A DNA stretch of 64,000 nt from Symbiodinium natans (lineage: Eukaryota > Sar > Dinophyceae > Suessiales > Symbiodiniaceae). Positions 56,901 through 64,000 of this stretch are shown here, in pieces. Every line of letters starts with the position of its first letter. Position 1 is the stretch's first letter. The position numbers and the translations under genes are program-made. Below the pieces are notes generated by a model that worked only from the letters and a program-made list of their open reading frames with translations, was not told the origin of the DNA and searched no databases. Location of the stretch: contig CAJNDS010002210.1 of the NCBI GenBank assembly GCA_905221605.1, forward strand, positions 299,501 to 363,500, given 5' to 3'.

Positions 56901-59569
56901 CGAAGCACGGCCACTGGCCCTTGCTGGCTCGTGGGTCTCGTGTGTCCACTGGCATGCGACGTTCTGGATCGAATGGTCGGGCCTTCGCCTTGGCAGGCGT
57001 GGCTTGCTTGATATCGTCCTCGATGTTCGTGGTCGCCGGAGTCAGCTGCACGGGGCGCGACATTTCCAGCGGGGCTTGGAGAAGAAATTGTCGGGATTGT
57101 GGCTTCCAATGAAGCACCCATCTGAGCACGAAGTGCTGAGGCATTGTTGATCGTGCTCTCGCGGGCATGCTCGTACAATTGCCACACTCTAGATCTAGCA
57201 GCCACATCCTCTTGCTCATCAAGCTCCAAATCACATGCCGTCATGTCGAACCATGCTGTGCCTAGCTCAAGCAATTGGACTTGACCTGATGGGGATTGGG
57301 TAGATGACGTTCGAACAACAACCCTTGGCTTGCCATCCTGTGAACATCCGTTAGTGAGATATTGAACCACATCGAACATGTAGTGTCCCTTGCGACTGAC
57401 TTGAAGGCGGTAGATCTGGGGGTTTGCTTCGGTGGAGTTCAACGCATAGCCAGTAGCAAAATCAAGCACCAATCCAATGCCAGCCTTGCCCAAGAAATCC
57501 ATTCCCACAAGCAACGGTACAAGGGTCGACTTGTCAAGCTTGCTTTGATAGTACGCTGTCGGATTGGGAAGGGTATAGAGTTCAAAGTGCTTGGTGGTGC
57601 CCGATGCGTTGCTAGTAATGCGGACTTTGCATAGAGCCTTACCCCATCTACCATCACCAAACCGAAAGAAGGGACGCATGTATTCATCAAACTCCACGTG
57701 TGCGCTCTTGTCGACCTCTAGGACCGCCTGGATAAGGCCTTTGACCACTCCCTCAGGCGCAGCCGAGGCCGTGGCCCCACAGTCTACCATTCCAAACTGC
57801 GGCTTCGCCCCATCAGGACTTGTAGTGGTCGCGGCTTCCATGACGTGGGTAACCTCCAGGCCACCCAGGAAGTATTCCGAGGCATACGCATTGACGGTCC
57901 GGTAAGGGTCCTTGCCCTTTCCTTTGTTCTTGCCCTTGCCCTTGATCCAAGCGCCTTGTGCTTCAAGCCAGTGACTCCTTTTCCCCTTTGGCTTCCCCTT
58001 GCCCTTGCCGACGAAGTACATGTACTCATCCATTGTGTCCTGGTAGTAGCCGCTCTTGTACTTGCCCTTGGAGCGACCCTTGCCGCCAGGATGCCGTCGA
58101 TCAGGGCAATCTCGGGACAGGTGTCCAGGAGCTCCACAGTTGAAGCACTTCGCCGCTCCGGTGCCCGCAATGGCTCCAAAGCCCCTGTCCTTACGAAGGG
58201 CTTGTGTGGCCCGTTGGGCCTCAGACCAAGATCGTTGAGCCTCTAGAGCTAGGGCCTCTGCCATCTGCTCAGCTTGTTGAGCTTCTTTCAACTTCGCATC
58301 ACCTTCAGGATCGTCGTTGACCTCGCTCACGTGGGCCGCGTGCGAAGGGTATTCCTCATCCCAAGCACGCCAATCGTAGGTCTCGTCCGCGTAGTAGTCA
58401 TCATGCCACCAGGAAGAGTCCCACCAATCATCACCAGCGTCCTGGTAAAAGAGCTGCTCGTCTTCCGGCTGCTCCACATAATGCGCGTTGTAGCTCATGG
58501 TATGTCCACCGCCACGATGCCCCAAGAGTTGCTCATCCCACAGATTCTGTAACGAGGCCGCCACCACCTCGTACTCCAGCGAGTTCTTCGTAGTCGACAG
58601 GATGTCCCGCTTCTCCTCAGCTGTCAGCCCAGCCGCCTGAAGCAATCTCCAACCACGAAGGACGCCCATGATGAACGAGTCAGCCAGCGAAAGTTCATCC
58701 ACCGCTGACGTAGGCGGACGGGGATCACCAATTTGGCTTCCAGCTCTTTCATCTCGAGAGCCACCATCAGCAGCCCTGTGACTTGGAGAAGATCCCGTTG
58801 TTGCCGGCATGGTCGTAGGTCCAACACCGCGATCAGGCCGAGCATCACCATCACGGTCTTCCGTTGGGGCTGCCTCACCATCTTCTGTGGATCTTGTGGC
58901 CTCGTCAGGCTGCCACTCCTCATCTTCATACTCGTTCCACCAGGGCCAGCTTTCTGGTTCTGATGCTGGCAACCCGAAGTCACGTTGTTCTTGGCTGAGA
59001 CCAAGCTTCTCTTCATGAAGACGGATCAAGGCCTCCACGAACTCTTCATGAACCAAGGTCTCCCTCACCAAGAAGTTCCCGATGCCTTCTCCAGGGTTGC
59101 GACGAAAGGCAAAGTATTGAGCACATATGGCGGCCGCGTTGGGGAGAGTCTTCCGGACAAGCGGACTGCCAGCCAAGCGCTGCAAGAAGGCCCTCGTGCC
59201 GTCGGCATCATCGAAGCTCACGCGCCAAGACATGGCCAAAAGCCTGGCAGGACCTGACAGCTTGGCCAGCAACTTCGAAGCACAATACCGACGCTTGTGC
59301 GTCGGCGTCGACTGCACGAACCATGCCACCTCCCTTGTGTACCGTCTCCACGTCCTGGCTTGTCCATCCCAGGAGGGCACACTTGAGTGTTCTCTGCTGT
59401 CAGCCATCTCGGCGAAAGAGCACACGGAAAAATCTCGAAGAAATACGGAAAAGGAGAAAACCACTGCCAAAAGCAGCGGGCAGAGAGAAGGCGGGTACTT
59501 CCACGTAGTCGACGGGTGGCCAACTCTCTTATCACAAGCGCTGATTGCTCGCATGCACTGATCCACCAC
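50945..59569 (-). CDS. Copia Gag-Pol polyprotein with methyltransferase-like and 2OG-Fe(II) oxygenase-like domains
   Basis: 2874 codons, no stop. Met1 is at 59569; Met55 (59407) gives a more typical gag start (MADSREH). Domains: gag (about 60-450); CCHC knuckle C475, C478, H483, C488; a Gly/Lys-rich stretch (about 495-545); protease DCG at D596; a Rossmann/C5-methyltransferase-like domain (about 1070-1300) with SLPC at C1137 and FEWPWP at E1190; a 2-oxoglutarate/Fe(II) oxygenase-like domain (about 1370-1547) with H1455-x-D1457, H1522 and R1531; about nine octapeptide repeats GNDPNVSP (1577-1652); integrase zinc site H1691, H1696, C1724, C1727 and catalytic D1758, D1826, E1862 (D-35-E spacing); RT with D2394 and the HVDD box (D2494, D2495, where YVDD is usual); RNase H (about 2650-2820). 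The polyprotein would be cleaved by its protease and act in reverse transcription and integration. The two extra domains have no role in the standard copia cycle and might modify DNA bases. Their assignment rests on motifs only. Confidence 0.88.
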   Translation of the reverse strand: MVDQCMRAISACDKRVGHPSTTWKYPPSLCPLLLAVVFSFSVFLRDFSVCSFAEMADSREHSSVPSWDGQARTWRRYTREVAWFVQSTPTHKRRYCASKLLAKLSGPARLLAMSWRVSFDDADGTRAFLQRLAGSPLVRKTLPNAAAICAQYFAFRRNPGEGIGNFLVRETLVHEEFVEALIRLHEEKLGLSQEQRDFGLPASEPESWPWWNEYEDEEWQPDEATRSTEDGEAAPTEDRDGDARPDRGVGPTTMPATTGSSPSHRAADGGSRDERAGSQIGDPRPPTSAVDELSLADSFIMGVLRGWRLLQAAGLTAEEKRDILSTTKNSLEYEVVAASLQNLWDEQLLGHRGGGHTMSYNAHYVEQPEDEQLFYQDAGDDWWDSSWWHDDYYADETYDWRAWDEEYPSHAAHVSEVNDDPEGDAKLKEAQQAEQMAEALALEAQRSWSEAQRATQALRKDRGFGAIAGTGAAKCFNCGAPGHLSRDCPDRRHPGGKGRSKGKYKSGYYQDTMDEYMYFVGKGKGKPKGKRSHWLEAQGAWIKGKGKNKGKGKDPYRTVNAYASEYFLGGLEVTHVMEAATTTSPDGAKPQFGMVDCGATASAAPEGVVKGLIQAVLEVDKSAHVEFDEYMRPFFRFGDGRWGKALCKVRITSNASGTTKHFELYTLPNPTAYYQSKLDKSTLVPLLVGMDFLGKAGIGLVLDFATGYALNSTEANPQIYRLQVSRKGHYMFDVVQYLTNGCSQDGKPRVVVRTSSTQSPSGQVQLLELGTAWFDMTACDLELDEQEDVAARSRVWQLYEHARESTINNASALRAQMGASLEATIPTISSPSPAGNVAPRAADSGDHEHRGRYQASHACQGEGPTIRSRTSHASGHTRPTSQQGPVAVLRDALGVQGEDESSWAMDPLCGVQPEVGVRPQEGISGIFNKDGEPSNGDKDAGRIGTTDARSATHLGDLLGHAAEDRRRGVFEAPDWTADHQGECRQAEGRDDRQSLNQQLVDGHRDPGRRPGSGLRAGGASSLKISSTRSTTKTTTRPTTSQPLPIFMGKKIMQMSVMMTTMLSGMLMGLHCHDRDGLWEVACAPHSWLSEAATQYGLAPRRINLAEGYDLYDKETWKRLRLLYKERKPRRIWFSLPCTKWCAWTSVNYNTAERKAQLETYRRKERRMLWECNNFIKEVMNTGDEVDVYFEWPWPCYGWKQQPLIDLDNYFGNRMESWLSCRVDGCCYGLKDHAGELFLRKKWLIKTTDERFHHMFRSKLCPGNHQHGIIEGDETVKSSYYPWRMVESIVRFWRQDTVPTRHLQLVQARELPVDGVVQRDDTEDEFDEAMAEELDAEAMATIPKESSIFSANKVNDMAKAAIQRQSFTTTTLEQVLLEARNMGGAVGRVCALRGTQDGVTSFLLGGYSYGAFGGVTARTLRYTELTRYITGFVRKALPKATFTSIMINYNHAAKVHRDVNNMPQTRNYFMALGEFEAGGLWVEGEPPDGQPVVKRRNPQGVLVRGHIVNAKGKFVSLDPKCWHASQKWRGYRIGIAVFTTRMFPKMKASDVQMLEKLGFNLPRGASGDAKMEAFPLEGLSPVNDPNVSPGNDPHVSPGNDPHVSPGNDPHVSPGNDSNVSPGDDPNVSPGNDPNVSPGNDPNVSPGNDPNGSNSSARRRDLGDDQHVSTEASPMQVPDKVRQAWEAQVARFHKAAGHPSNRNLAQIVKEAGHEPWKVEVARGYRCPACQSLKSGGTSSGQVPPAATHQQYAAWQAVAIDAGEWVPPGQRIKVKFIGFMDVATKLRVVAPLFTYDFLQMRAESGQDLIRTFSERWLGTFPKPKVVLMDSAKTFVSEQVHEFMSNVNVLVHHSAEKESWAHGTIEAFMQDIKHTASAIFMDDKELDPQVVLQLAVAALNATEYTAGYSANQWAFGSQYSLSDEDIRTFAELPENVNMEYVKLVSARQRAQEIATNARAKRVLTRLANSSVRQPIRTFQTLDLVKVWRKVWPQEQYKGPRGGAKKSGRPHWIGPGRVVFHEMLPHQQPGDHRQHIVWVLVGSQLLRCSVHSVRPVTETERFQYETGSNEDMTKWKSLADVLPRKEYHDLVNQEPDEDERELPQLPEQPDNTTALVPRRRAVQKVTFAPGDYVTKPVRERLQVSGAGDDVAEEGPMFGSDSASSTTAAATRAPPPVNDYDMPESKKAKVDSQKRLKETTWVDMLYQEAEQELQEFDVFQAMDETEEFLRIEMDLEPLSHRQQKMLERNPVAYLVKKMKDSEVQLSRLSDKERELFVRAKAKEVDSFLKNEAVRKCLDDEEVKKAYESNRIVRARWVLTWKLIPPEDRAEALADQRTNKQTLHNKDGTKKAKARIVLLGFQHPNLLDPSFKTASPVQSTLGRNLLYTMAAHHQWTMEGLDLATAFLQTQPTAADQELWTTGVAELRQALGIEGEGIMRILRNIYGSTTAPRGLWLDLHKTLTRLGGQPVLGERCLWIWLSKHQMDGNHPKVIGAMGGHVDDFHRIGEDASEEWLEVKRQIDSAYKWGMAKTGSYRHAGTDICTERDDNGFQKITVDQSYYVETLADVDIDVDRIRTDEPLNKKDVEACRTALGALQWLAIQSQPQLCSRCNLLLTEVVTSGTMSTAREIQAMIGEVRQENFRLEFRKFPQAKHWSELVFISMGDQAHSNRPKGESTGGLVTMVAGPECLQGAICPMSLLAWRTWKLKRRAIGSNDAEVQSILEAEDQNFRTRLLWTELHGAGGSADARPLRDDLVESTERQVLMVRGVLCTDSRGGYDAVELNESPLLGLSNMRAALQAFQLRDNLKRAGCELRWLKSDYDLADALTKKREDSRYGMLKFLRTWHWCIRFDPSFTSAKKSKQQGRSAIGDIDKYLRKGPS
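54614..54838 (-). repeat. 24-bp tandem repeat coding for an octapeptide
   Basis: About nine units of GGGATCGTTGCCAGGAGATA+CGTT on the + strand, coding GNDPNVSP on minus. It forms a flexible linker between the oxygenase-like domain and the integrase. Confidence 0.92.
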
Positions 59570-59620
59570 AGTTCAGCAGCCTCCTTAGGAGGCACAGTCC
59601 TGCAGTTGCTGGTCCTGGAG

Positions 59621-59638
59621 CGTCGTGCTGCGCTACCA
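59621..59638 (-). other. Primer-binding-site-like sequence
   Basis: One base inside the 5' LTR on the coding strand the sequence reads TGGTAGCGCAGCACGACG, starting with TGG as expected for pairing to a tRNA CCA end. The tRNA was not identified. Confidence 0.55.
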
Positions 59639-59639
59639 A

Positions 59640-59849
59640 TGCAGCTGGAGTAGCCGCAATGGTGCGTTTGGGCTCACAGATGGTAGCTTGGATCTGCTTG
59701 CACGTCCTTCAGCTGAGTGCGCACTGCACTGTTTGTCAACGAGCGCCGGGCTCGGTTCCGTGGCTCAAGCTCTTCGGATTAACTCCACAAAAGGGGGCCC
59801 CCTGATGAGCCTAGAGGTCACGGGTGTGCATCTGACTATACAAGCTGCA
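59640..59849 (-). mobile_element. Ty1/copia 5' LTR (210 bp)
   Basis: Same sequence and orientation as 50694-50903, ending at the right target duplication GATTC (59850-59854). It should hold the promoter for the minus-strand transcript. Confidence 0.92.
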
Positions 59850-59854
59850 GATTC

Positions 59855-60090
59855 TTGTGCATTTTTTAAGCCTGATTGTGCAAGTTGCGTTTTTCAAGCA
59901 TAGTATATATGTGGCCTTTATTGAATACTTCAGACATCTTTGTTTCATCGTTATGTAAGTAGAACCGATTTCCATTATTGTGCATTTTTAAGCTTGCTTA
60001 TGCAAATTGTGCTTTTCAGACATAGTATACAAGTGGTCTTTAGTGAATACTTCAGCAATCTTTGTCTCATTGTTATGTAGGTAGAACCGT
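59855..60090. repeat. Two direct repeats of about 115 bp right of the copia
   Basis: Copies at about 59855-59970 and 59976-60090 share GTGCATTTTT(T)AAGC, CATAGTATA and TTATGTA.GTAGAACCG. A third copy lies left of the copia at 50247-50360. Confidence 0.7.
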
Positions 60091-60111
60091 TTCCATTTCC
60101 GCAAGTGTTTA

Positions 60112-60860
60112 TTTCGTATTTGGTTGAGTATGGTCCTTTAGATAGTATTCACTTGAGTCAAATTGGGCTATTTGCTTAAGAATTCCTCTAGTAGTTAAAT
60201 TCGCATAGAATGGATACTTCAAAAAAAATTGTTTCATGAATATGTAAACATAAGGTGTTTCATTTGACTTTGCAGGTAGTATTTCAATAATGCTTTGCCT
60301 GGTATAAACACAACTGTTTCAATGCATTAGTTGCTCAACAAAGCACTATTTGCCCTTTAAACCACACTTTGCCATATGTTGGTTGAATATGGTGCTTCTT
60401 TCGTATTTTGGTTGAGTATGGTCCTTTAAATGGTATTCACTTGAGTCAAATTGGGCTATTTGCTTAATAATTACTCTAGTAGCTAAATTCGCATAAAATG
60501 ATTATTTCAAAAATAAAATCGATTCATGAATATGTAAACATAAGGTATTTCAGTGGACTTTTCAGAGAGCATACTTTGCCTAGTACAAGCACAATTGTAT
60601 AAATAAAGTATTTGCACTTTAAACCCACACTTTGCCACATTTTGGTTGAGAATGGTGTCTATTTCGTATCTTGGTAGAGTATGCTCCCTTAAATGGTATT
60701 CACTCGAGTCAAATTGGGCTCTTTGCTTAATAATTACTCTAGTAGCTAAATTCGCATAGAACCAAGAAAAATGTTTCACTATTTGATTAATACTTTGCCT
60801 CGTACAAACACAATTGTATAAATAAATTAGTTGCTCCTTTAAAACGCACAATTTGCATAG
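60112..60860. repeat. Tandem repeat, three units of about 265-290 bp
   Basis: Units start TTTCGTAT.TTGGT.GAGTA at 60112, 60399 and 60662. Each contains CAAATTGGGCT.TTTGCTTA, CTAAATTCGCATA and ACTTTGCC. Parts recur left of the copia (GTAGCTAAATTCGCAT near 50425). Confidence 0.82.
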
Positions 60861-61050
60861 AAAAACACTGATCTAAACATCTAAAAACAGCTTTGTCCGC
60901 TTCAGATTCAAATTGTGGATTCTTCCAATGCTGGCTTATCGGGGTCTGTGAGGTGGGTGTCCCAGTAACTGTCCTTCATTACCCGGTGATTAACTACGCG
61001 ACTTTTGGGCCTTGTTTGTTGTTTTTTGTTAAAAAGGCCTAAAAAGGCCT

Positions 61051-61083
61051 AAAAAGGGTAGGTCGCTGGGGGGGGGGGGTAGC
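61051..61083. repeat. Right inverted end of the 11.3-kb block
   Basis: AAAAAGGGTAGGTCGCTG, then 11 G, GTAGC and (TA)n. It is the reverse complement of 49795-49830 apart from run length and three bases. It is preceded by two AAAAAGGCCT units. Confidence 0.7.
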
Positions 61084-61099
61084 ATATATATATATATAT

Positions 61100-61380
61100 C
61101 TTATATCATCGTCATTTATCTCAATCTACGATAATGGATGACCCGGATATATTAATATTCCATTGAATTTCGCTTTGTATAAATGAATGATGATTCAATG
61201 TCATCGAAATTCTACAATCAGTTAGGATAGAGTACAATTGAATATCTTATAATATCATTTCTTGTCTTTAATCCCTCAGGGTTTGTCAGCATATCCCCTA
61301 CATGAGATATTATCCTGAACCAAAAGGCAGGACAGCATCGCATGCAGCGAGCCTGTCGAAGAATTGATAGTCTAGACTGT
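61100..61380. other. AT-rich sequence, no gene recognised
   Basis: Composition similar to 48.4-49.8 kb, which suggests that the 11.3-kb block interrupted one AT-rich region. Confidence 0.45.
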
Positions 61381-61416
61381 AGTTGTCAACGGGGGACGTT
61401 CCGCACTTGATGGTCA

Positions 61417-61616
61417 TGTATGTATGTACGTACGTATGCATGTATGTACGTATGTATGTATGTATGCATGCATGTATGTATGTGCGTCTTCATGTATGTA
61501 CATGTGTGCATACATATATGTACTATATACATATACAGATATGCATCTATTTGCTAATACTAGTATCATTATATGTAATGTATACGTATATATATATATA
61601 TATGTATATATATAGA

Positions 61617-61651
<35 letters not shown>

Positions 61652-61800
61652 AAATATGAATACATATCTGTATATAAAGTATGTATGTATGTATGTATGT
61701 ATGTATGTATGTATGTATGTATGTATGTATGTATGCATGTATGTATGTATGTATGTATATATGAATACGTATCTGTACATAAAGTATGTATGTCTGTGTA
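61417..61800. repeat. ATGT / TATG microsatellites with TA runs
   Basis: 61417-61510 and 61676-61795 are TATG tetramers; 61590-61650 are TA runs. ORFs on both strands ([14 protein letters not shown]) are artefacts. Confidence 0.95.
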
Positions 61801-61902
61801 GGGAACGTTCCTTGCCTGGTAGTGCCCTTGAAGTCTCGGCGACTCTCCAAGGGAGCTCGCTGAGTGCGAACCTTTCCATCGCTGCTGGAGCCATGTGGGC
61901 CC

Positions 61903-61960
61903 TTTAGGGTTTAGGGTTTAGGGTTAGGGTTTAGGGTTTAGAGTTTAGGGGATTAGGGGT
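61903..61960 (+). repeat. TTTAGGG array
   Basis: About eight partly degenerate units. Confidence 0.85.
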
Positions 61961-62281
61961 TAGGGGTTTAGGATTTTGGGGTTTGGGAGCTGGTTCTGCG
62001 GCTGCGGCAGCTTGGGGGTTCCACGTTTGCAGGCCAATTCTCAGGTGTGCTAAAGGCCGCCAGATTTTAGGAGTGTTCAGCTCAGAGAAAAAGAGCTGCA
62101 GGGGGCAGGGCAGGGGGGGGGGGAATTGTGACGTTCTGTGGGTAGTTCCGTGTTTAGGTACCCATGAGAAGGCGCGCACGCCCCTGGTAAAAACAGGGAT
62201 CCCCAACAAAGGGGCCCGAATTCAGAGAGCCACCCATGTAGTGGCCACGGTGCCTTGCTCAGCCCAAGAGTTGTTGGGCTC

Positions 62282-62458
62282 CTAAACCCTAAGCTCCAAA
62301 CCCTAAACCCTAAACCCTAAACCCTAAACCCTAAACCCTAAACCCTAAACCCTAAACCCTAAACCCTAAACCCTAAACCCTCAACCCTCAACCCTAAACC
62401 CTAACCCCTCAACCCTAAACCCTAAGCCCTAAGCCCTAAGCCCTAAACCCAGAAACCC
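62282..62458 (-). repeat. CCCTAAA array
   Basis: About 24 units, degenerate on the right (CCCTCAA, CCCTAAG). CTTGTGCGAGAGTGAGCGAC at 62556 follows. Confidence 0.9.
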
Positions 62459-62638
62459 GAACCCCAAAAACTCCGAAGCCCAAGTGTGTCTCAAAGTCAG
62501 GGAAACATGTCATTACGGGATGGGTAAGTTCTGGAGATCTCTAAACCCTAAACCCCTTGTGCGAGAGTGAGCGACGAAACCCTAAATCCTGAACTCCTTA
62601 AGCCCGAAACCCAAAACCACCCTAAGCCCTAAACCCCA

Positions 62639-62896
62639 ACCCCTAAACCCTAAACCCTAAACCCTAAACCCTAAACCCTAAACCCTAAACCCTAAACCCT
62701 AAACCCTAAACCCTAAACCCTAAACCCTAAACCCTAAACCCTAAACCCTAAACCCTAAACCCTAAACCCTAAACCCCCTAAACCCTAAACCCTAAAAACC
62801 CTAAACCCTAAACCCTAAACCCTAAACCCTAAACCCTAAACCCTAAACCCTAAACCCTAAACCCTAAACCCTAAACCCTAAACCCTAAACCCTAAA
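62639..62896 (-). repeat. Long CCCTAAA array
   Basis: About 36 units, nearly perfect. Confidence 0.92.
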
Positions 62897-63006
62897 TGAG
62901 GCCTTCTCTCCTCCTCCTACGAGTACCCTGGTCGCTATGCGCAGTGGACCATCGGCTTCGCGGACCCGCCGGTCTGCAGGGCCACCCAGAGGGTCTCCAA
63001 AAAGGG

Positions 63007-63133
63007 TAGGGTTTAGGGTTTAGGGTTTAGGGTTTAGGGTTTAGGGTTTAGGGTTTAGGGTTTAGGGTTTAGGGTTTAGGGTTTAGGGTTTAGGGTTTAG
63101 GGTTTAGGGTTTAGGGTTTAGGGTTTAGGGTTT
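63007..63133 (+). repeat. TTTAGGG array
   Basis: About 18 perfect units, about 110 bp from the end of the preceding C-strand array and facing it. Confidence 0.92.
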
Positions 63134-63372
63134 GCTAAGGTTCCGCGCACACCACCACGCGGGACGTGTGTTGTGGTGTGCGCCCAGGTTCAACGCGCTC
63201 TCCCAACCCACCCACCCACATCTCAACCTTGGGCGGGTTTAGGGTTTTATAATATCGTGTGTAAGTACAGTAGTGGGAGGGGCGCTACGGGTCGCCTTTG
63301 ACCAAATCCTGGGGTACCCCCCGCGAAGGCCTCTCTGTCCCCCAAAGATCCATAGGTTTTTTTGGCGGGTTT

Positions 63373-63780
63373 AGGGTTTTTTTTTGCCCGGTGTTTCCAA
63401 ATTATGATGCTTATACCGGGCTTACAAGACCTATAGGTTTATGCCTTGGGCTCCCTTTGGTTTTTGGTCATGCGCCCTCTCTACAATTGGGGAGGGTCTG
63501 GGATTGGCCGAAGGAAACCTTTTAGGAGACCTTTTGGAAGGACTGTCCTGGGACCTCCTGAAACCCTGCTTACAAGATCCATAGGTTTACATGTTGGGCT
63601 CCCTTTGATTTTTGGTCTTGGGAGACGATTGGGGAGGGTTTGGGAGGCCTGGCCGAAGGAGGCTTCCTGAAAGGATTTCCTCGTGGCCCCCTGGAACCTC
63701 GGCCCCTGGGACCTAGGGTTTTTTTTGCCCGGTGTTTCGCAAATTATGATGCTTATACGGGGCTTACAAGACCCAGAGGT
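63373..63780. repeat. Direct repeat with a period of about 340 bp, plus a half-unit
   Basis: AGGGTTTTTTTTTGCCCGGTG and AAATTATGATGCTTATAC occur at 63373 and 63713. GCTTACAAGA.CCATAGGTTTA also occurs at 63569. No gene is supported. Confidence 0.75.
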
Positions 63781-63784
63781 TTAA

Positions 63785-63888
63785 GCTCAAAAAGGCTCAG
63801 AAATGGTCCGGGAAGAGCTCAAAAAAGCTCAGCCGAAAAGGCTCAGAAATGGTCCGGGAAGAGCTCAAAAAAGCGCAGAAATGGTCGG
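63785..63888. repeat. Short tandem repeat GGCTCAGAAATGGTCCGGGA
   Basis: Two and a half units of about 50 bp, with AAGAGCTCAAAAAAG between them. Confidence 0.8.
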
Positions 63889-64000
63889 GCCTAGTCCCCT
63901 TCTTTAAGGGCCTCAATTAAGCCTTTTGGTGGCTCTTGGGCCCTTTTGGGGGCTTCCTGGGGGCTTTCCTGGCCCTGCCGGGGTAAAATGAAGGAAAAAA

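Larger units (their letters stand above)
50694..59849 (-). mobile_element. Complete Ty1/copia LTR retrotransposon
   Basis: 9156 bp with two 210-bp LTRs, the GATTC target duplication, a primer-binding-site-like sequence next to the 5' LTR and one uninterrupted polyprotein (50945-59569). The order is gag, protease, extra domains, integrase, RT, RNase H; integrase before RT defines Ty1/copia. Apparently identical LTRs and an intact ORF indicate a recent insertion. It lies inside the 11.3-kb inverted-repeat block. Confidence 0.93.

Noticed and set aside
51174..59561. Many + strand ORFs opposite the copia polyprotein
   Set aside because: Shadows of the 2874-codon minus-strand frame; no motif of their own.
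61383..61907. ORFs rich in Tyr/Ile/Cys/Met on both strands
   Set aside because: Products of ATGT and TA microsatellites.
62282..63133. A chromosome end
   Set aside because: Arrays occur in both orientations, with unique sequence and the copia element on either side, so they are interstitial.

Overview
The window looks like nuclear DNA of a dinoflagellate, most likely of the Symbiodiniaceae/Suessiales type. Four things support this. There are hundreds of TTTAGGG/CCCTAAA units, the telomere motif reported for dinoflagellates. Introns can be modelled with GA-AG, GC-AG and GT-AG borders, each followed by G. The transposon proteins have dinoflagellate-style gag, RT and tyrosine recombinase sequences. 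There is no bacterial-type gene organisation. All calls come from reading the sequence; no database search was run.

Layout. 1-4157: a long intronless ORF with an N-terminal P-loop ATPase-like part joined to a MULE-like transposase with a SWIM zinc finger. 4.2-16.4 kb: gene-poor ground with exon-like scraps (5.3-5.8 kb), fold-back repeats (6.6-7.6 kb), a frameshifted tyrosine recombinase pseudogene (8.4-9.2 kb), a mosaic of segmental repeats in both orientations (11.6-15.1 kb) and a LINE-type reverse transcriptase remnant (15.1-15.6 kb). 16.4-48.4 kb: about 32 kb in which short unique islands alternate with arrays of TTTAGGG or CCCTAAA in both orientations, plus at least two families of small inverted-repeat (MITE-like) elements. 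Several islands are exons. Between 38.85 and 41.82 kb six exons on the + strand splice in frame into the S4-S5-pore-S6 module of a polycystin (PKD2/TRPP)-like cation channel, and exons for its extracellular polycystin domain lie at 26.4-29.7 kb. The telomere-like arrays in this part are therefore intronic.

48.4-49.8 kb is an AT-rich island. 49.8-61.1 kb is an approximately 11.3-kb block bracketed by an inverted repeat flanked by (TA)n. Inside it lies a complete Ty1/copia retrotransposon (50694-59849, minus strand) with two 210-bp LTRs that look identical, a 5-bp target duplication and an uninterrupted 2874-codon polyprotein. 61.1-64 kb holds ATGT microsatellites, more telomere-like arrays and a 340-bp repeat.

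The two strongest candidates for something undescribed are: (1) the copia polyprotein, which carries a methyltransferase-like domain and a 2-oxoglutarate/Fe(II) oxygenase-like domain between protease and integrase, and so may carry DNA-base-modifying activities; and (2) the channel gene whose introns are built largely from telomere-type repeats, where the repeat itself can supply a GT donor and a TTTAG|G acceptor.
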